A program made the position numbers and the translations under genes. This document shows positions 24,733-32,062 of a stretch of DNA of 64,000 nt, one piece after another. The first letter of the stretch is position 1. The number at the start of each line of letters is the position of its first letter. The stretch covers positions 1 to 64,000 of the forward strand of contig NZ_PJII01000014.1 in NCBI RefSeq assembly GCF_002929215.1. Reading direction: 5' to 3'. This DNA comes from Arthrobacter sp. ZGTC412 (lineage in GTDB: Bacteria; Actinomycetota; Actinomycetes; Actinomycetales; Micrococcaceae). Under the pieces are notes generated by a model. The model had not been told where the DNA came from. It saw only the letters and a program-made list of their open reading frames with translations, and ran no database searches.

Positions 24733-25494
24733 TTACCGGCCGTAGGGGTTCCCCATGCCGCCGCCGTAAGGGTTGGCAAAAGGCTGCTGCTTCTGGAAGT
24801 AGGGCGCAGCCGCCGGCAGGTAGAGCAGGACGATGGCGGCGATCCCCAGGAGGGTGCCAAGGGTTCCGAGGCTGGGGACGCCGAACAGGCCGAAGATGGA
24901 CAGCGCCGCGAAGACGGTCCCCAGGATACGTGCCCAGTTCTTGCCCTTGCGGACGAAGAAGGCAACCAGCAGGTAGAGTCCTGCGCCGAGGATTGCAAAC
25001 ACCACCAGGGTGCCGGCGATGACGCCCTTGATGTCCTCGTAGGAGACGCCCGCTCCGGTGCCCTCCACCTGCTGCTCAAAGGTCTGGCGGAATACGGGGT
25101 CGTCCAGCTGGGTGAGCCCGGTAAGCATCGAGATGACGAAGATCGCGGCGGAGGCGATCAGCAGCCAGAACGAGATGTTGACCAGCTGCGGCACGCCGTT
25201 GCTGCCCGTGGGCTGCGGCTGCTCCGACGGGTACTGGGCGTAAGGGGACTGGCCGTATGGCTGCTGCCCGTACGGCTGCTGGCCGCCGAAGCCCGGTGCC
25301 TGCGGCGGGTTCTGGCCATACTGCGGAGTATTTTCCCCGTACTGCGGGGCGCCGGACTGGCCGTACTGAGGCGCGTTCTGTCCGTACTGGGGGGCGTTCT
25401 GTCCGTACTGCGGGGCATTGTCCCCGTAGCGCGGCTGCTGGTTGCCCTGCTCCGGATCGTTGGGCACTGGAGGCGGGACGGGAGGGTTACTCAT
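24733..25494 (-). CDS. Membrane protein with Gln/Tyr/Pro-rich repeat N-terminus
   Basis: A 253-residue protein with two parts. The first 95 residues are a disordered, Gln/Tyr/Pro-rich tail made of about six imperfect copies of QYGQNAP and then PYGQQ-type repeats. The second part has about four hydrophobic helices (VNISFWLLIASAAIFVISML, TLVVFAILGAGLYLLVAFF, and two more) ending in PYGGGMGNPYGR. Start at 25494 has AAAGGAC upstream. Such tails are frequent in actinobacterial integral membrane proteins and may be extracellular or cytoplasmic interaction regions. No enzymatic motif is visible. A similar four-helix protein is encoded next door. Confidence 0.8.
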   Translation of the reverse strand: MSNPPVPPPVPNDPEQGNQQPRYGDNAPQYGQNAPQYGQNAPQYGQSGAPQYGENTPQYGQNPPQAPGFGGQQPYGQQPYGQSPYAQYPSEQPQPTGSNGVPQLVNISFWLLIASAAIFVISMLTGLTQLDDPVFRQTFEQQVEGTGAGVSYEDIKGVIAGTLVVFAILGAGLYLLVAFFVRKGKNWARILGTVFAALSIFGLFGVPSLGTLGTLLGIAAIVLLYLPAAAPYFQKQQPFANPYGGGMGNPYGR

Positions 25495-25646
25495 GAGCTG
25501 TCCTTTGGCGTGGCGGGTTTTGGTAGGCTGCCGGGTTTCGGTCCTGTGCCCTACCCCCAGCATGGCTTAAGTCCACCGTACCCCCGGACTGGCGGCATAC
25601 GAGTCATTCCAGGGAGGTATTCTGCCCCTGCCCGGCGGTTGCCCCG

Positions 25647-26117
25647 CTATGCCTTGCTACCTCTGTTCCTTACCGCTTCGAACCAGGCCTGCGAGTTGGG
25701 CAGCCAGAGCAGGATCGTTGCTGCGAGGCTGATCACGAAGCCCGCCCAGTTCCCGCCTTGGCCAACACCCATCGCAAGATTGATAAGCGCCAGGAGAAGG
25801 GTGACGCCGGTCAGGACGGTGAGGGCCAGCCGCGCCCACTGCTTTCCCTCTTTCATCCTCAGCGCGAAGACGATCTGCGCGGCGCCCACGGCAGCCGCCA
25901 GCAGCATGAGCAGCAGAACCCCCACGGCCGCACCGGGGGCCGCGGCAAAAAGCACCAGCGAGGCAAGCATGCCCAGCATGCCTCCCAAAAGGCCGAGGAT
26001 GCCGCCGACGAACCAGATCCAGAACGCGACCTTGAGCTCGGTGGGAAGCCCCGCCACCGAGAACATGCCGGTGAAGCCGTTGCGGGGCCGGGTGCTGTCG
26101 AAGTTGCTCATGGCCAT
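25647..26117 (-). CDS. Small four-helix membrane protein
   Basis: A 156-residue membrane protein with four hydrophobic segments and little else: LKVAFWIWFVGGILGLLGGM, a second Ala/Leu-rich helix, LALTVLTGVTLLLALINLAM, and FVISLAATILLWLPNSQAWF. The pattern RMKEGKQWARL between helices 2 and 3 resembles VRKGKNWARI of the neighbouring protein at 24733-25494, so the two are probably paralogues of one DUF-type family. ATG at 26117 (AGGG upstream) or 26111 is the start. Function unknown. Confidence 0.78.
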   Translation of the reverse strand: MAMSNFDSTRPRNGFTGMFSVAGLPTELKVAFWIWFVGGILGLLGGMLGMLASLVLFAAAPGAAVGVLLLMLLAAAVGAAQIVFALRMKEGKQWARLALTVLTGVTLLLALINLAMGVGQGGNWAGFVISLAATILLWLPNSQAWFEAVRNRGSKA

Positions 26118-26217
26118 CACTGTAGCCCTGCCGTCTGCAGGGGACATGCTTAAAAGGCTGCACCCCAACACTGGCCTAAGCTGGTGCCGGGGTGCGCTGG
26201 ATCCTGTGTGCAGGAAT

Positions 26218-26766
26218 TTACGCTGCGGGGGCGATGAAGGCGAGCTCGAGGTTGATGGCAACCTTGTCGCTCACCAGGACGCCGCCGGTTTCGAGGACGG
26301 CGTTCCAGGTCAGGCCGAAGTCCTTGCGGCTGATGGTGGTCTCGGCGGAAACGCCGGCGCGGGTGTTGCCGAACGGGTCCACGGCCACGCCGTTGAACTC
26401 GGTTTCCAGGGTGACGGGGCGGGTGACGCCCTTGATGGTCAGGTCGCCGATCAGTTCGTAGCTATTGCCCTTGGCCACCAGGCCGTTGGAGACGAAGGAG
26501 ATCTCGGGGAACTTCTCAACATCGAAGAAGTCCTCGCCGCGGACGTGGCCGTCGCGGTTGGCGTCGCCGGAATCGAAGCTTGCGGTCTCGATGGTGGCGT
26601 TGATCCTGGAGTCGGCGACGTCCTGGCCGAGTTCCAGGGTTGCTGCTGCTTCCTTGAACTGTCCGCGGACCTTGCTGATGCCTGCGTGGCGGACGGTGAA
26701 GCCGATCTCGCTGTGGGAGTTGTCGAGGGTCCAGGTGCCGGTGGTGACGTCTGCGGGAAGTGCCAT
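26218..26766 (-). CDS. YceI family lipid-binding protein
   Basis: A 182-residue YceI-like lipocalin-fold protein without signal peptide. Family features are TWTLDNSHSEIGFTVRHAGI, DANRDGHVRGEDFFDVEKFP and GDLTIKGVTRPVTLETE. Such proteins bind isoprenoid or other amphipathic lipids. The ATG at 26766 has AAGGAG nine bases upstream; the frame is open for 27 further codons over the promoter palindromes, so the longer start is unlikely. The promoter region carries two short palindromes (26809-26835) of a kind bound by MarR-type regulators, which often control yceI genes. Confidence 0.88.
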   Translation of the reverse strand: MALPADVTTGTWTLDNSHSEIGFTVRHAGISKVRGQFKEAAATLELGQDVADSRINATIETASFDSGDANRDGHVRGEDFFDVEKFPEISFVSNGLVAKGNSYELIGDLTIKGVTRPVTLETEFNGVAVDPFGNTRAGVSAETTISRKDFGLTWNAVLETGGVLVSDKVAINLELAFIAPAA

Positions 26767-26808
26767 GGTGTTGCTCCTTAGGGTGTTACCTATTTGTCGG
26801 GTGCGTGT

Positions 26809-26835
26809 TGAAGCTTCATCTGTTGAAGTATCAAC
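26809..26835. promoter_or_regulatory. Paired palindromes upstream of yceI
   Basis: TGAAGCTTCA (26809-26818) is a perfect palindrome, and GTTGAAGTATCAAC (26822-26835) has five-base arms. They are similar half-sites repeated 13 bases apart, 43-69 bases upstream of the yceI start. MarR-family binding is a guess. Confidence 0.4.
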
Positions 26836-26967
26836 TAACTGCTGCATCCAGTATAAACATGCATTTGCATCTTTTGTTCCCGGCTTCGGAACATTTCTTC
26901 AAAAACTTCAGTTCTACTGAATGTAGAAGATTTCGGATCGCACGCCATCTTTGAGAAACTGGTAAAC

Positions 26968-27648
26968 ATGCCCCAAGCCACTGTCCATCTGCTCCGCCAC
27001 GGCGAGGTCCACAATCCCGACGGCGTTTTGTACGGAAGGCTGCCCGAATTCCACCTCTCCGAGCTGGGGCAGGAGATGGCGCGGACCCTCGCGGAGCACT
27101 TCCGCCAGCGTGCCGAAAGCGGCGCGCGCATCACCTACCTGGCCGCCTCCCCGCTGGACCGGGCGCAGGAAACTGCCCGGCCGACGTCGGACGCCCTGCA
27201 CCTGCAAATTCACACGGAGCAGCGGATCATCGAGGCAGAGAATTACTTCGAGGGCATGAAAGTCTCCAAGGCTGAACTCCGCAGGCCCAAGCACTGGCCG
27301 CGGCTGGTCAACCCCCTGCGGCCCTCGTGGGGCGAGCCCTATAAGCAGCAGGCTGCCAGGGTTATGGAAGCTGCGCAGGAGGCCCGCCTCCGCGCCATCG
27401 AGCTGGCTGACGGCGACTTCGGGGCGGAGGGGCCGGAAGCGATCATGGTCAGCCACCAGCTCCCCATCTGGGCCACCCGGCTCAGCGCGGAGGGCAAGCC
27501 CCTGTGGCACGACCCGCGAAAGCGTGAGTGCACGCTGACCTCCATCACGTCGCTGGTGTTCGACGACGACGGCGCACTTGTGCGCGTCACCTACAGCGAG
27601 CCCGCGGCGTCCCTTCTTCCCGGTGCTGCCAGCACCCCTGGAGCCTAG
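26968..27648 (+). CDS. Histidine phosphatase (phosphoglycerate mutase-like)
   Basis: A 226-residue member of the histidine phosphatase superfamily. The phosphate-accepting RHG motif is LLRHGEVHNP at residues 8-17, and the second catalytic His is in IMVSHQLPIW; LAASPLDRAQETA is the usual central arginine motif. It is directly upstream of the cytochrome c maturation genes, with three bases before tlpA, an arrangement common in actinobacteria; it may act on a small phosphorylated metabolite, but no role in haem delivery is established. Confidence 0.9.
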   Translation: MPQATVHLLRHGEVHNPDGVLYGRLPEFHLSELGQEMARTLAEHFRQRAESGARITYLAASPLDRAQETARPTSDALHLQIHTEQRIIEAENYFEGMKVSKAELRRPKHWPRLVNPLRPSWGEPYKQQAARVMEAAQEARLRAIELADGDFGAEGPEAIMVSHQLPIWATRLSAEGKPLWHDPRKRECTLTSITSLVFDDDGALVRVTYSEPAASLLPGAASTPGA

Positions 27649-27650
27649 AA

Positions 27651-28289
27651 GTGACTGACAGTTTTACCAATAAGGGCCGGCCCGGCCTGCCCGTTACCTC
27701 CCGCCGCAGCGTGCTCGCTGCCGGCGGCCTCGCCCTGACCGCGCTCACGCTGGGCCTTTCGGCGTGTGCCCAGGAGGATGCCCTTGCCGAGCAGGCCAGG
27801 GCCGGGGACAACAAAAACTATGTGGCCGGTGACGGCTCCGTCACCGAGTTCGCTGCGGGCGACCGCAAGTCCGCCGTCCAGATCAACGGCACGCTGTTCA
27901 GCGGCAAGGCAGTAGCGCCCGCCGACTTCCAGGGCAAGGTCACCGTCCTGAACTTCTGGTTCGCCGCGTGCGCCCCGTGCCGTGTTGAAGCGCCCCTCCT
28001 CGAAGAGCTGCACCAGGAATTCAAGCCCCAGGGCGTGCAGTTCTTCGGCGTCAACCTGCGGGACGAGAAGGCCACGGCGGAAGCCTTCGACAAGTCCTTC
28101 AACCTGACCTACCCCAGCTTTGACGACAAGGACGGTGGCGTCCTGCTGGCCGTTTCCGGGCTGGTTCCCCCCGGGGCCGTCCCCACCACCCTGGTTCTGG
28201 ACAAGCAGGGGCGTGTGGCCTCCCGCGTCCTCGGCGAAATCCAAAAGGGCACCCTGAAAGCCCTCATCGCTGCCGCTGTGGCAGAGTAG
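27651..28289 (+). CDS. TlpA/ResA-type thiol-disulfide lipoprotein
   Basis: A 212-residue exported thioredoxin-like protein that reduces apocytochrome c cysteines before haem attachment. The N-terminus has SRRSVLAAGG and the lipobox LSAC, giving a membrane-anchored lipoprotein, possibly Tat-exported. The thioredoxin domain has VTVLNFWFAACAPCRVEAP with the CAPC motif, and the cis-Pro loop near VPTTLVLD. GTG at 27651 is the start; the upstream open frame overlaps the phosphatase gene. It is the first gene of the resA-ccdA-resB-ccsB System II cassette. Confidence 0.9.
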   Translation: MTDSFTNKGRPGLPVTSRRSVLAAGGLALTALTLGLSACAQEDALAEQARAGDNKNYVAGDGSVTEFAAGDRKSAVQINGTLFSGKAVAPADFQGKVTVLNFWFAACAPCRVEAPLLEELHQEFKPQGVQFFGVNLRDEKATAEAFDKSFNLTYPSFDDKDGGVLLAVSGLVPPGAVPTTLVLDKQGRVASRVLGEIQKGTLKALIAAAVAE

Positions 28290-28299
28290 CGGCGGACCC

Positions 28300-29055
28300 G
28301 TGAACAGCCCCTTCGCCGAAGCCATCCTCAACGGCTCGCTCCTCCTTGCCATTCCGGTGGCGCTGCTCGCCGGACTGGTCTCCTTCCTGTCACCCTGCGT
28401 CCTGCCGCTGGTTCCCGGCTACCTGGGTTACGTCACCGGGCTAAGCGGCGTGGACCTGGAGAACCAGAAGCGCGGCCGGATGCTGGTGGGCATCGGGCTG
28501 TTCGTGCTGGGCTTCTCCGTGATCTTTGTCCTCCTCGGCGGCGCGTTCGGCCAGTTGGGCACCCTCATCACCGGCTCACAGAATGCCTGGATCACCCAGG
28601 TCCTGGGCATCCTGGTGATCGTGATGGGCGTCGTGTTCATGGGTGGCTTCAGCTGGTTGCAGCGCGACGCCAAAATCCACGCCAAACCGCCGGCCGGTCT
28701 GTGGGGAGCGCCGCTCCTGGGCCTCACGTTCGGACTTGGCTGGGCCCCGTGCATCGGGCCCACCTACTCAGCCGTCCAGCTGCTAAGCCTTTCCGGTGGC
28801 TCGTCCGCCGCCAAGGGTGCGTTCCTTGCCTTCGTTTACAGCCTCGGGCTGGGAATCCCCTTCCTGCTCATTGCCCTGGCGCTCCGACGGGGGATGGGTG
28901 TTATGGCGTTCTTCCGCAAGCACCGCCTCGCCATCCAGCGCATCGGCGGCGGCATATTGGTGGTCCTTGGGCTGTTGATGGCCAGCGGCATCTGGGGGGC
29001 CTGGGTGACCGGGCTGCAGTACTGGTTCCAAACCGATGTGAAGTTGCCGATCTGA
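28300..29055 (+). CDS. ccdA: Cytochrome c biogenesis protein CcdA
   Basis: A 251-residue polytopic membrane protein of the CcdA/DsbD-beta family, six predicted helices, passing electrons from cytoplasmic thioredoxin to ResA. The redox cysteines lie in VSFLSPCVLPLVPGYLGY and GLGWAPCIGPTYSA. GTG start at 28300, ten bases after the tlpA stop. Its stop overlaps the resB start (TGATG), showing tight coupling in the operon. Confidence 0.93.
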   Translation: MNSPFAEAILNGSLLLAIPVALLAGLVSFLSPCVLPLVPGYLGYVTGLSGVDLENQKRGRMLVGIGLFVLGFSVIFVLLGGAFGQLGTLITGSQNAWITQVLGILVIVMGVVFMGGFSWLQRDAKIHAKPPAGLWGAPLLGLTFGLGWAPCIGPTYSAVQLLSLSGGSSAAKGAFLAFVYSLGLGIPFLLIALALRRGMGVMAFFRKHRLAIQRIGGGILVVLGLLMASGIWGAWVTGLQYWFQTDVKLPI

Positions 29056-30824
29056 TGAGCGAGCGTGTGAACCTAGACAAGAACTTTTCGGACCCGGTGG
29101 GCGGCGCCAAAGTATCAGAGGCCAAGGCTGAAGCCGCGCTGCCGGCGCTGGGTCCGATGGGTATGCTCCGCTGGGCCTGGACCCAGCTGACCAGCATGCG
29201 CACTGCGCTGTTCCTGCTGCTGCTCCTCGCCGTCGCGGCAGTCCCGGGCTCGCTGTTCCCGCAGCGTCCGGCAAACCCGTCAGTGGTCACCCAGTACATC
29301 AAGGACAACCCGGACTACGGCAAGTTGCTGGACACCCTGCAGCTGTACGACGTCTACTCCTCGGCCTGGTTCTCCGCCATCTACCTGCTGCTGTTCATTT
29401 CCCTGATCGGCTGCGTGGTGCCCCGCGCGATCGCCCACTACAAGGCGATGCGCTCCCAGCCGCCGAGGACCCCCAAGCGCCTGTCCCGCCTCCCCGAGTA
29501 CGGCACCCTGGTCATTCCGTCCGACGCCGGGATCCCGGCGTCGGACGCCATCTCCAGCGCCGCCGGGGTGCTGAAGGAGCGCGGCTACCGCGTGGAGGTC
29601 CGGGACAGCGGCGGCGAGCGTCCCTCACTCGGCGCCGAGCGCGGTTTCGCAAAGGAAGTCGGGAACCTGGTTTTCCACACGTCCCTGATCGGGGTTCTGG
29701 TGTCCGTGGCTATCGGCGGCTTGTTCGGCTACAGCGGCCAGCGGATCCTGGTGGAGGGCGATACTTTCGTGAACACCCTGGTGGGCTACGACCAGTTCAC
29801 GCCCGGCACCAACTTCCAGTCCGGCCAGCTCCAGCCGTACTCCGTCCAGCTCGACAAGTTCGACATCACTTTCGACCGCGAATCGGAGGGCAAGGTGGGG
29901 CAACCCATCGACTTCTCCGCCGCAGTGACCACCAAGGAAAACCCGGATGCGCCCGCGCAAAAGGAAATCCTGAAGGTCAACGATCCCGTCACCCTGGGCG
30001 GCACCAGCATCTACCTCACCGGCAACGGCTACGCGCCTGTGGTCACCATCCGGGACGGCGAGGGAAACATCGCCATGCAGGGCCCGGTGGTGGCCAAGCT
30101 GCAGGGTGACAACTACTACTCCTCCGTGGTGATCAAGGTTCCCGATGCCAAGCCGGAGCAGTTGGGCTTCGCAGGCTTTTTCCTGCCCACGGCCTTCGTC
30201 TCCAACGAGGGGATTTCCTTCAGCGGCGACCCCGAACTCTTCAACCCGCAGCTGACCCTGAACTCTTACTACGGTGACCTGGGCCTGGACGACGGCTCCC
30301 CGCAGAACGTCTTCGAACTGGATGTGCAGGACCTGACGCCCCTGAACGCCAGGAACCTGGACGCCGGCGGCATCACCCTTGCCCCCGGAAGCAGCTACAC
30401 CCTTCCTGACGGCAAAGGCACCATCAGCTTCGACGGCGTGAAGCGCTACATCGGCGTGGACATCCACCACAATCCGGGCCAGCTCTACGCCCTCATCTTT
30501 GCGCTCCTCGCGGTGGCCGGCCTTATTCTGTCCCTCTACGTCAACCGCCGCCGCGTTTGGGTCCGGACCGGCACCCACGCCGACGGCCGCACCATGGTGG
30601 AGTACGGCCTCCTGGCCCGCGGCGAGGACCACCGGCTCGCCGCTGAAGCCGCAGCAGTGCGGAAGCTGCTGTCGGAGGAATGGAAGTTGGACCCCGAGCC
30701 AGGCCCAGACGGGCCCTCACAACAAACTCCCAGCAGCGCGCGCGATAATAACGCGGGCCCCGCCGCAACTGCAGGCGCAGCCACCACCCCAGCAGGCCCC
30801 ACCGGGCCCGAAAAGGACCAGTAA
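29055..30824 (+). CDS. resB: Cytochrome c biogenesis protein ResB
   Basis: A 589-residue ResB/Ccs1 protein, the partner of CcsB in System II haem ligation. Transmembrane helices are near 50-75 (TALFLLLLLAVAAVPGSLFP), 115-135, 205-225 and 475-500; the large loop between helices 3 and 4 is extracytoplasmic. GSLFPQRP after helix 1 and FHTSLIGVLVSVAIGGLFGYSG are typical. A disordered Ala/Pro/Gly tail ends the protein. The start ATG overlaps the ccdA stop, and its own stop overlaps the ccsB start (TAATG). Confidence 0.93.
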   Translation: MSERVNLDKNFSDPVGGAKVSEAKAEAALPALGPMGMLRWAWTQLTSMRTALFLLLLLAVAAVPGSLFPQRPANPSVVTQYIKDNPDYGKLLDTLQLYDVYSSAWFSAIYLLLFISLIGCVVPRAIAHYKAMRSQPPRTPKRLSRLPEYGTLVIPSDAGIPASDAISSAAGVLKERGYRVEVRDSGGERPSLGAERGFAKEVGNLVFHTSLIGVLVSVAIGGLFGYSGQRILVEGDTFVNTLVGYDQFTPGTNFQSGQLQPYSVQLDKFDITFDRESEGKVGQPIDFSAAVTTKENPDAPAQKEILKVNDPVTLGGTSIYLTGNGYAPVVTIRDGEGNIAMQGPVVAKLQGDNYYSSVVIKVPDAKPEQLGFAGFFLPTAFVSNEGISFSGDPELFNPQLTLNSYYGDLGLDDGSPQNVFELDVQDLTPLNARNLDAGGITLAPGSSYTLPDGKGTISFDGVKRYIGVDIHHNPGQLYALIFALLAVAGLILSLYVNRRRVWVRTGTHADGRTMVEYGLLARGEDHRLAAEAAAVRKLLSEEWKLDPEPGPDGPSQQTPSSARDNNAGPAATAGAATTPAGPTGPEKDQ

Positions 30825-31909
30825 TGCCTTACGGAATCAACGAAACGATGGGCCAGTACAGCGAGCTCTTTATGCTGCTGGCCGCGGGCACCTACACGGT
30901 GGCATTCATTGCATTCGCCTGGGACCTGGCCAAGAGCAGCAAGGCCCTGCGCGCCATCGACCTCAAGGCCGCGCAGGCCGAAGAACCGGCCAGGGTGCCG
31001 GTAGGCGCCCGTGCAGGGGACCGCAGCGAGTCCCAGCTCGCCGGGCCGGCGGGCAGGGCGGAACGGCCGTCGTCGTCAGCTGCCCAGGCAGCAGGCAACG
31101 GGGCCGGGGGAGTTGTTACCGCCGACGCCGACATGCGGTACGCCGGCGAGCGGCGCGCTCCCGCCCGGGTGGCCGTGGCCCTGACCGTCCTCGGTGCGCT
31201 GATCCACGGCGCCGGCGTGCTGACCCGTGCGCTGGGTGCGGGCCGCGTGCCGTGGGGCAACATGTATGAGTTCCTCACCACCGGTGCATTCGTTGCCGTC
31301 GCAGTGTTCCTGCTGGTGCTGATCCGCCGCGATCTGCGCTTCCTCGGCACGTTCGTGGTGGGCCTGGTCATCATCATGCTCGTGGCCGCCTCTGTGGCGT
31401 ACTGGACCCCCGTGGGCCACCTGGTTCCCGCCCTGCAGAGCTACTGGCTGATCATCCACGTGTCCATCGCAGTGCTCTCCTCCGCCCTGTTCACCCTGAC
31501 GTTCGCGATGTCCGCGCTGCAGCTCGTCCAGGCACGCCGGTCGAAGGCCGTCGCCGCCGGCGGTGCGGACAAACTGGGCTTTATGCGCCTGGTGCCGTCC
31601 GCACTGAGCCTCGAGAATCTTTCCTACCGCATTAATGCCATCGCGTTTATCGGGTGGACCTTCACGCTGATGTTCGGTGCCATCTGGGCTGAAAAAGCCT
31701 GGGGCCGGTTCTGGGGCTGGGACACCAAGGAAGTGTGGACGTTTGTTATTTGGGTTGTCTACGCAGGCTACCTCCACGCCCGTGCAACCCGCGGCTGGAC
31801 GGGCACCAGGGCGGCTTGGCTGTCAATCGTGGGATACCTCTGTGTCATCTTCAACTTCACCATTGTCAACCAATTTTTCAACGGACTGCATTCGTACTCA
31901 GGCCTCTAA
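30824..31909 (+). CDS. ccsB: Cytochrome c biogenesis protein CcsB (CcsA family)
   Basis: A 361-residue haem-handling membrane protein of the CcsA/CcmC family. The signature tryptophan-rich loop is WGRFWGWDTKEVWTFVIW (near residues 295-312), with flanking conserved histidines (PVGHLVPALQSYWLIIHV and YLHARATRGW). About eight transmembrane helices are predicted; a hydrophilic Ala-rich insert occupies residues 50-100 between helix 1 and 2. Together with ResB it exports haem and attaches it to c-type cytochromes. The operon ends here; 150 bases without gene follow before the Hsp70-like gene. Confidence 0.94.
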   Translation: MPYGINETMGQYSELFMLLAAGTYTVAFIAFAWDLAKSSKALRAIDLKAAQAEEPARVPVGARAGDRSESQLAGPAGRAERPSSSAAQAAGNGAGGVVTADADMRYAGERRAPARVAVALTVLGALIHGAGVLTRALGAGRVPWGNMYEFLTTGAFVAVAVFLLVLIRRDLRFLGTFVVGLVIIMLVAASVAYWTPVGHLVPALQSYWLIIHVSIAVLSSALFTLTFAMSALQLVQARRSKAVAAGGADKLGFMRLVPSALSLENLSYRINAIAFIGWTFTLMFGAIWAEKAWGRFWGWDTKEVWTFVIWVVYAGYLHARATRGWTGTRAAWLSIVGYLCVIFNFTIVNQFFNGLHSYSGL

Positions 31910-32062
31910 ACGGGGTTTACGCGTGGCTCGCAAGGATACTTTCGGGCAATAACAATTCGGTGTAGCAACAGGGCTGTTCGACGGTCCTGCGGTGATGCTA
32001 CCTTGGTGAAGTCCGTCCGTAATGAAGCTTGCAGGCGAAACACCAGTTTTACCGAGGTCCCC

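Noticed and set aside
24724-26781. A 685-codon plus-strand open frame
   Set aside because: It lies antisense to three well-supported minus-strand genes (two membrane proteins and yceI) and changes composition along them.
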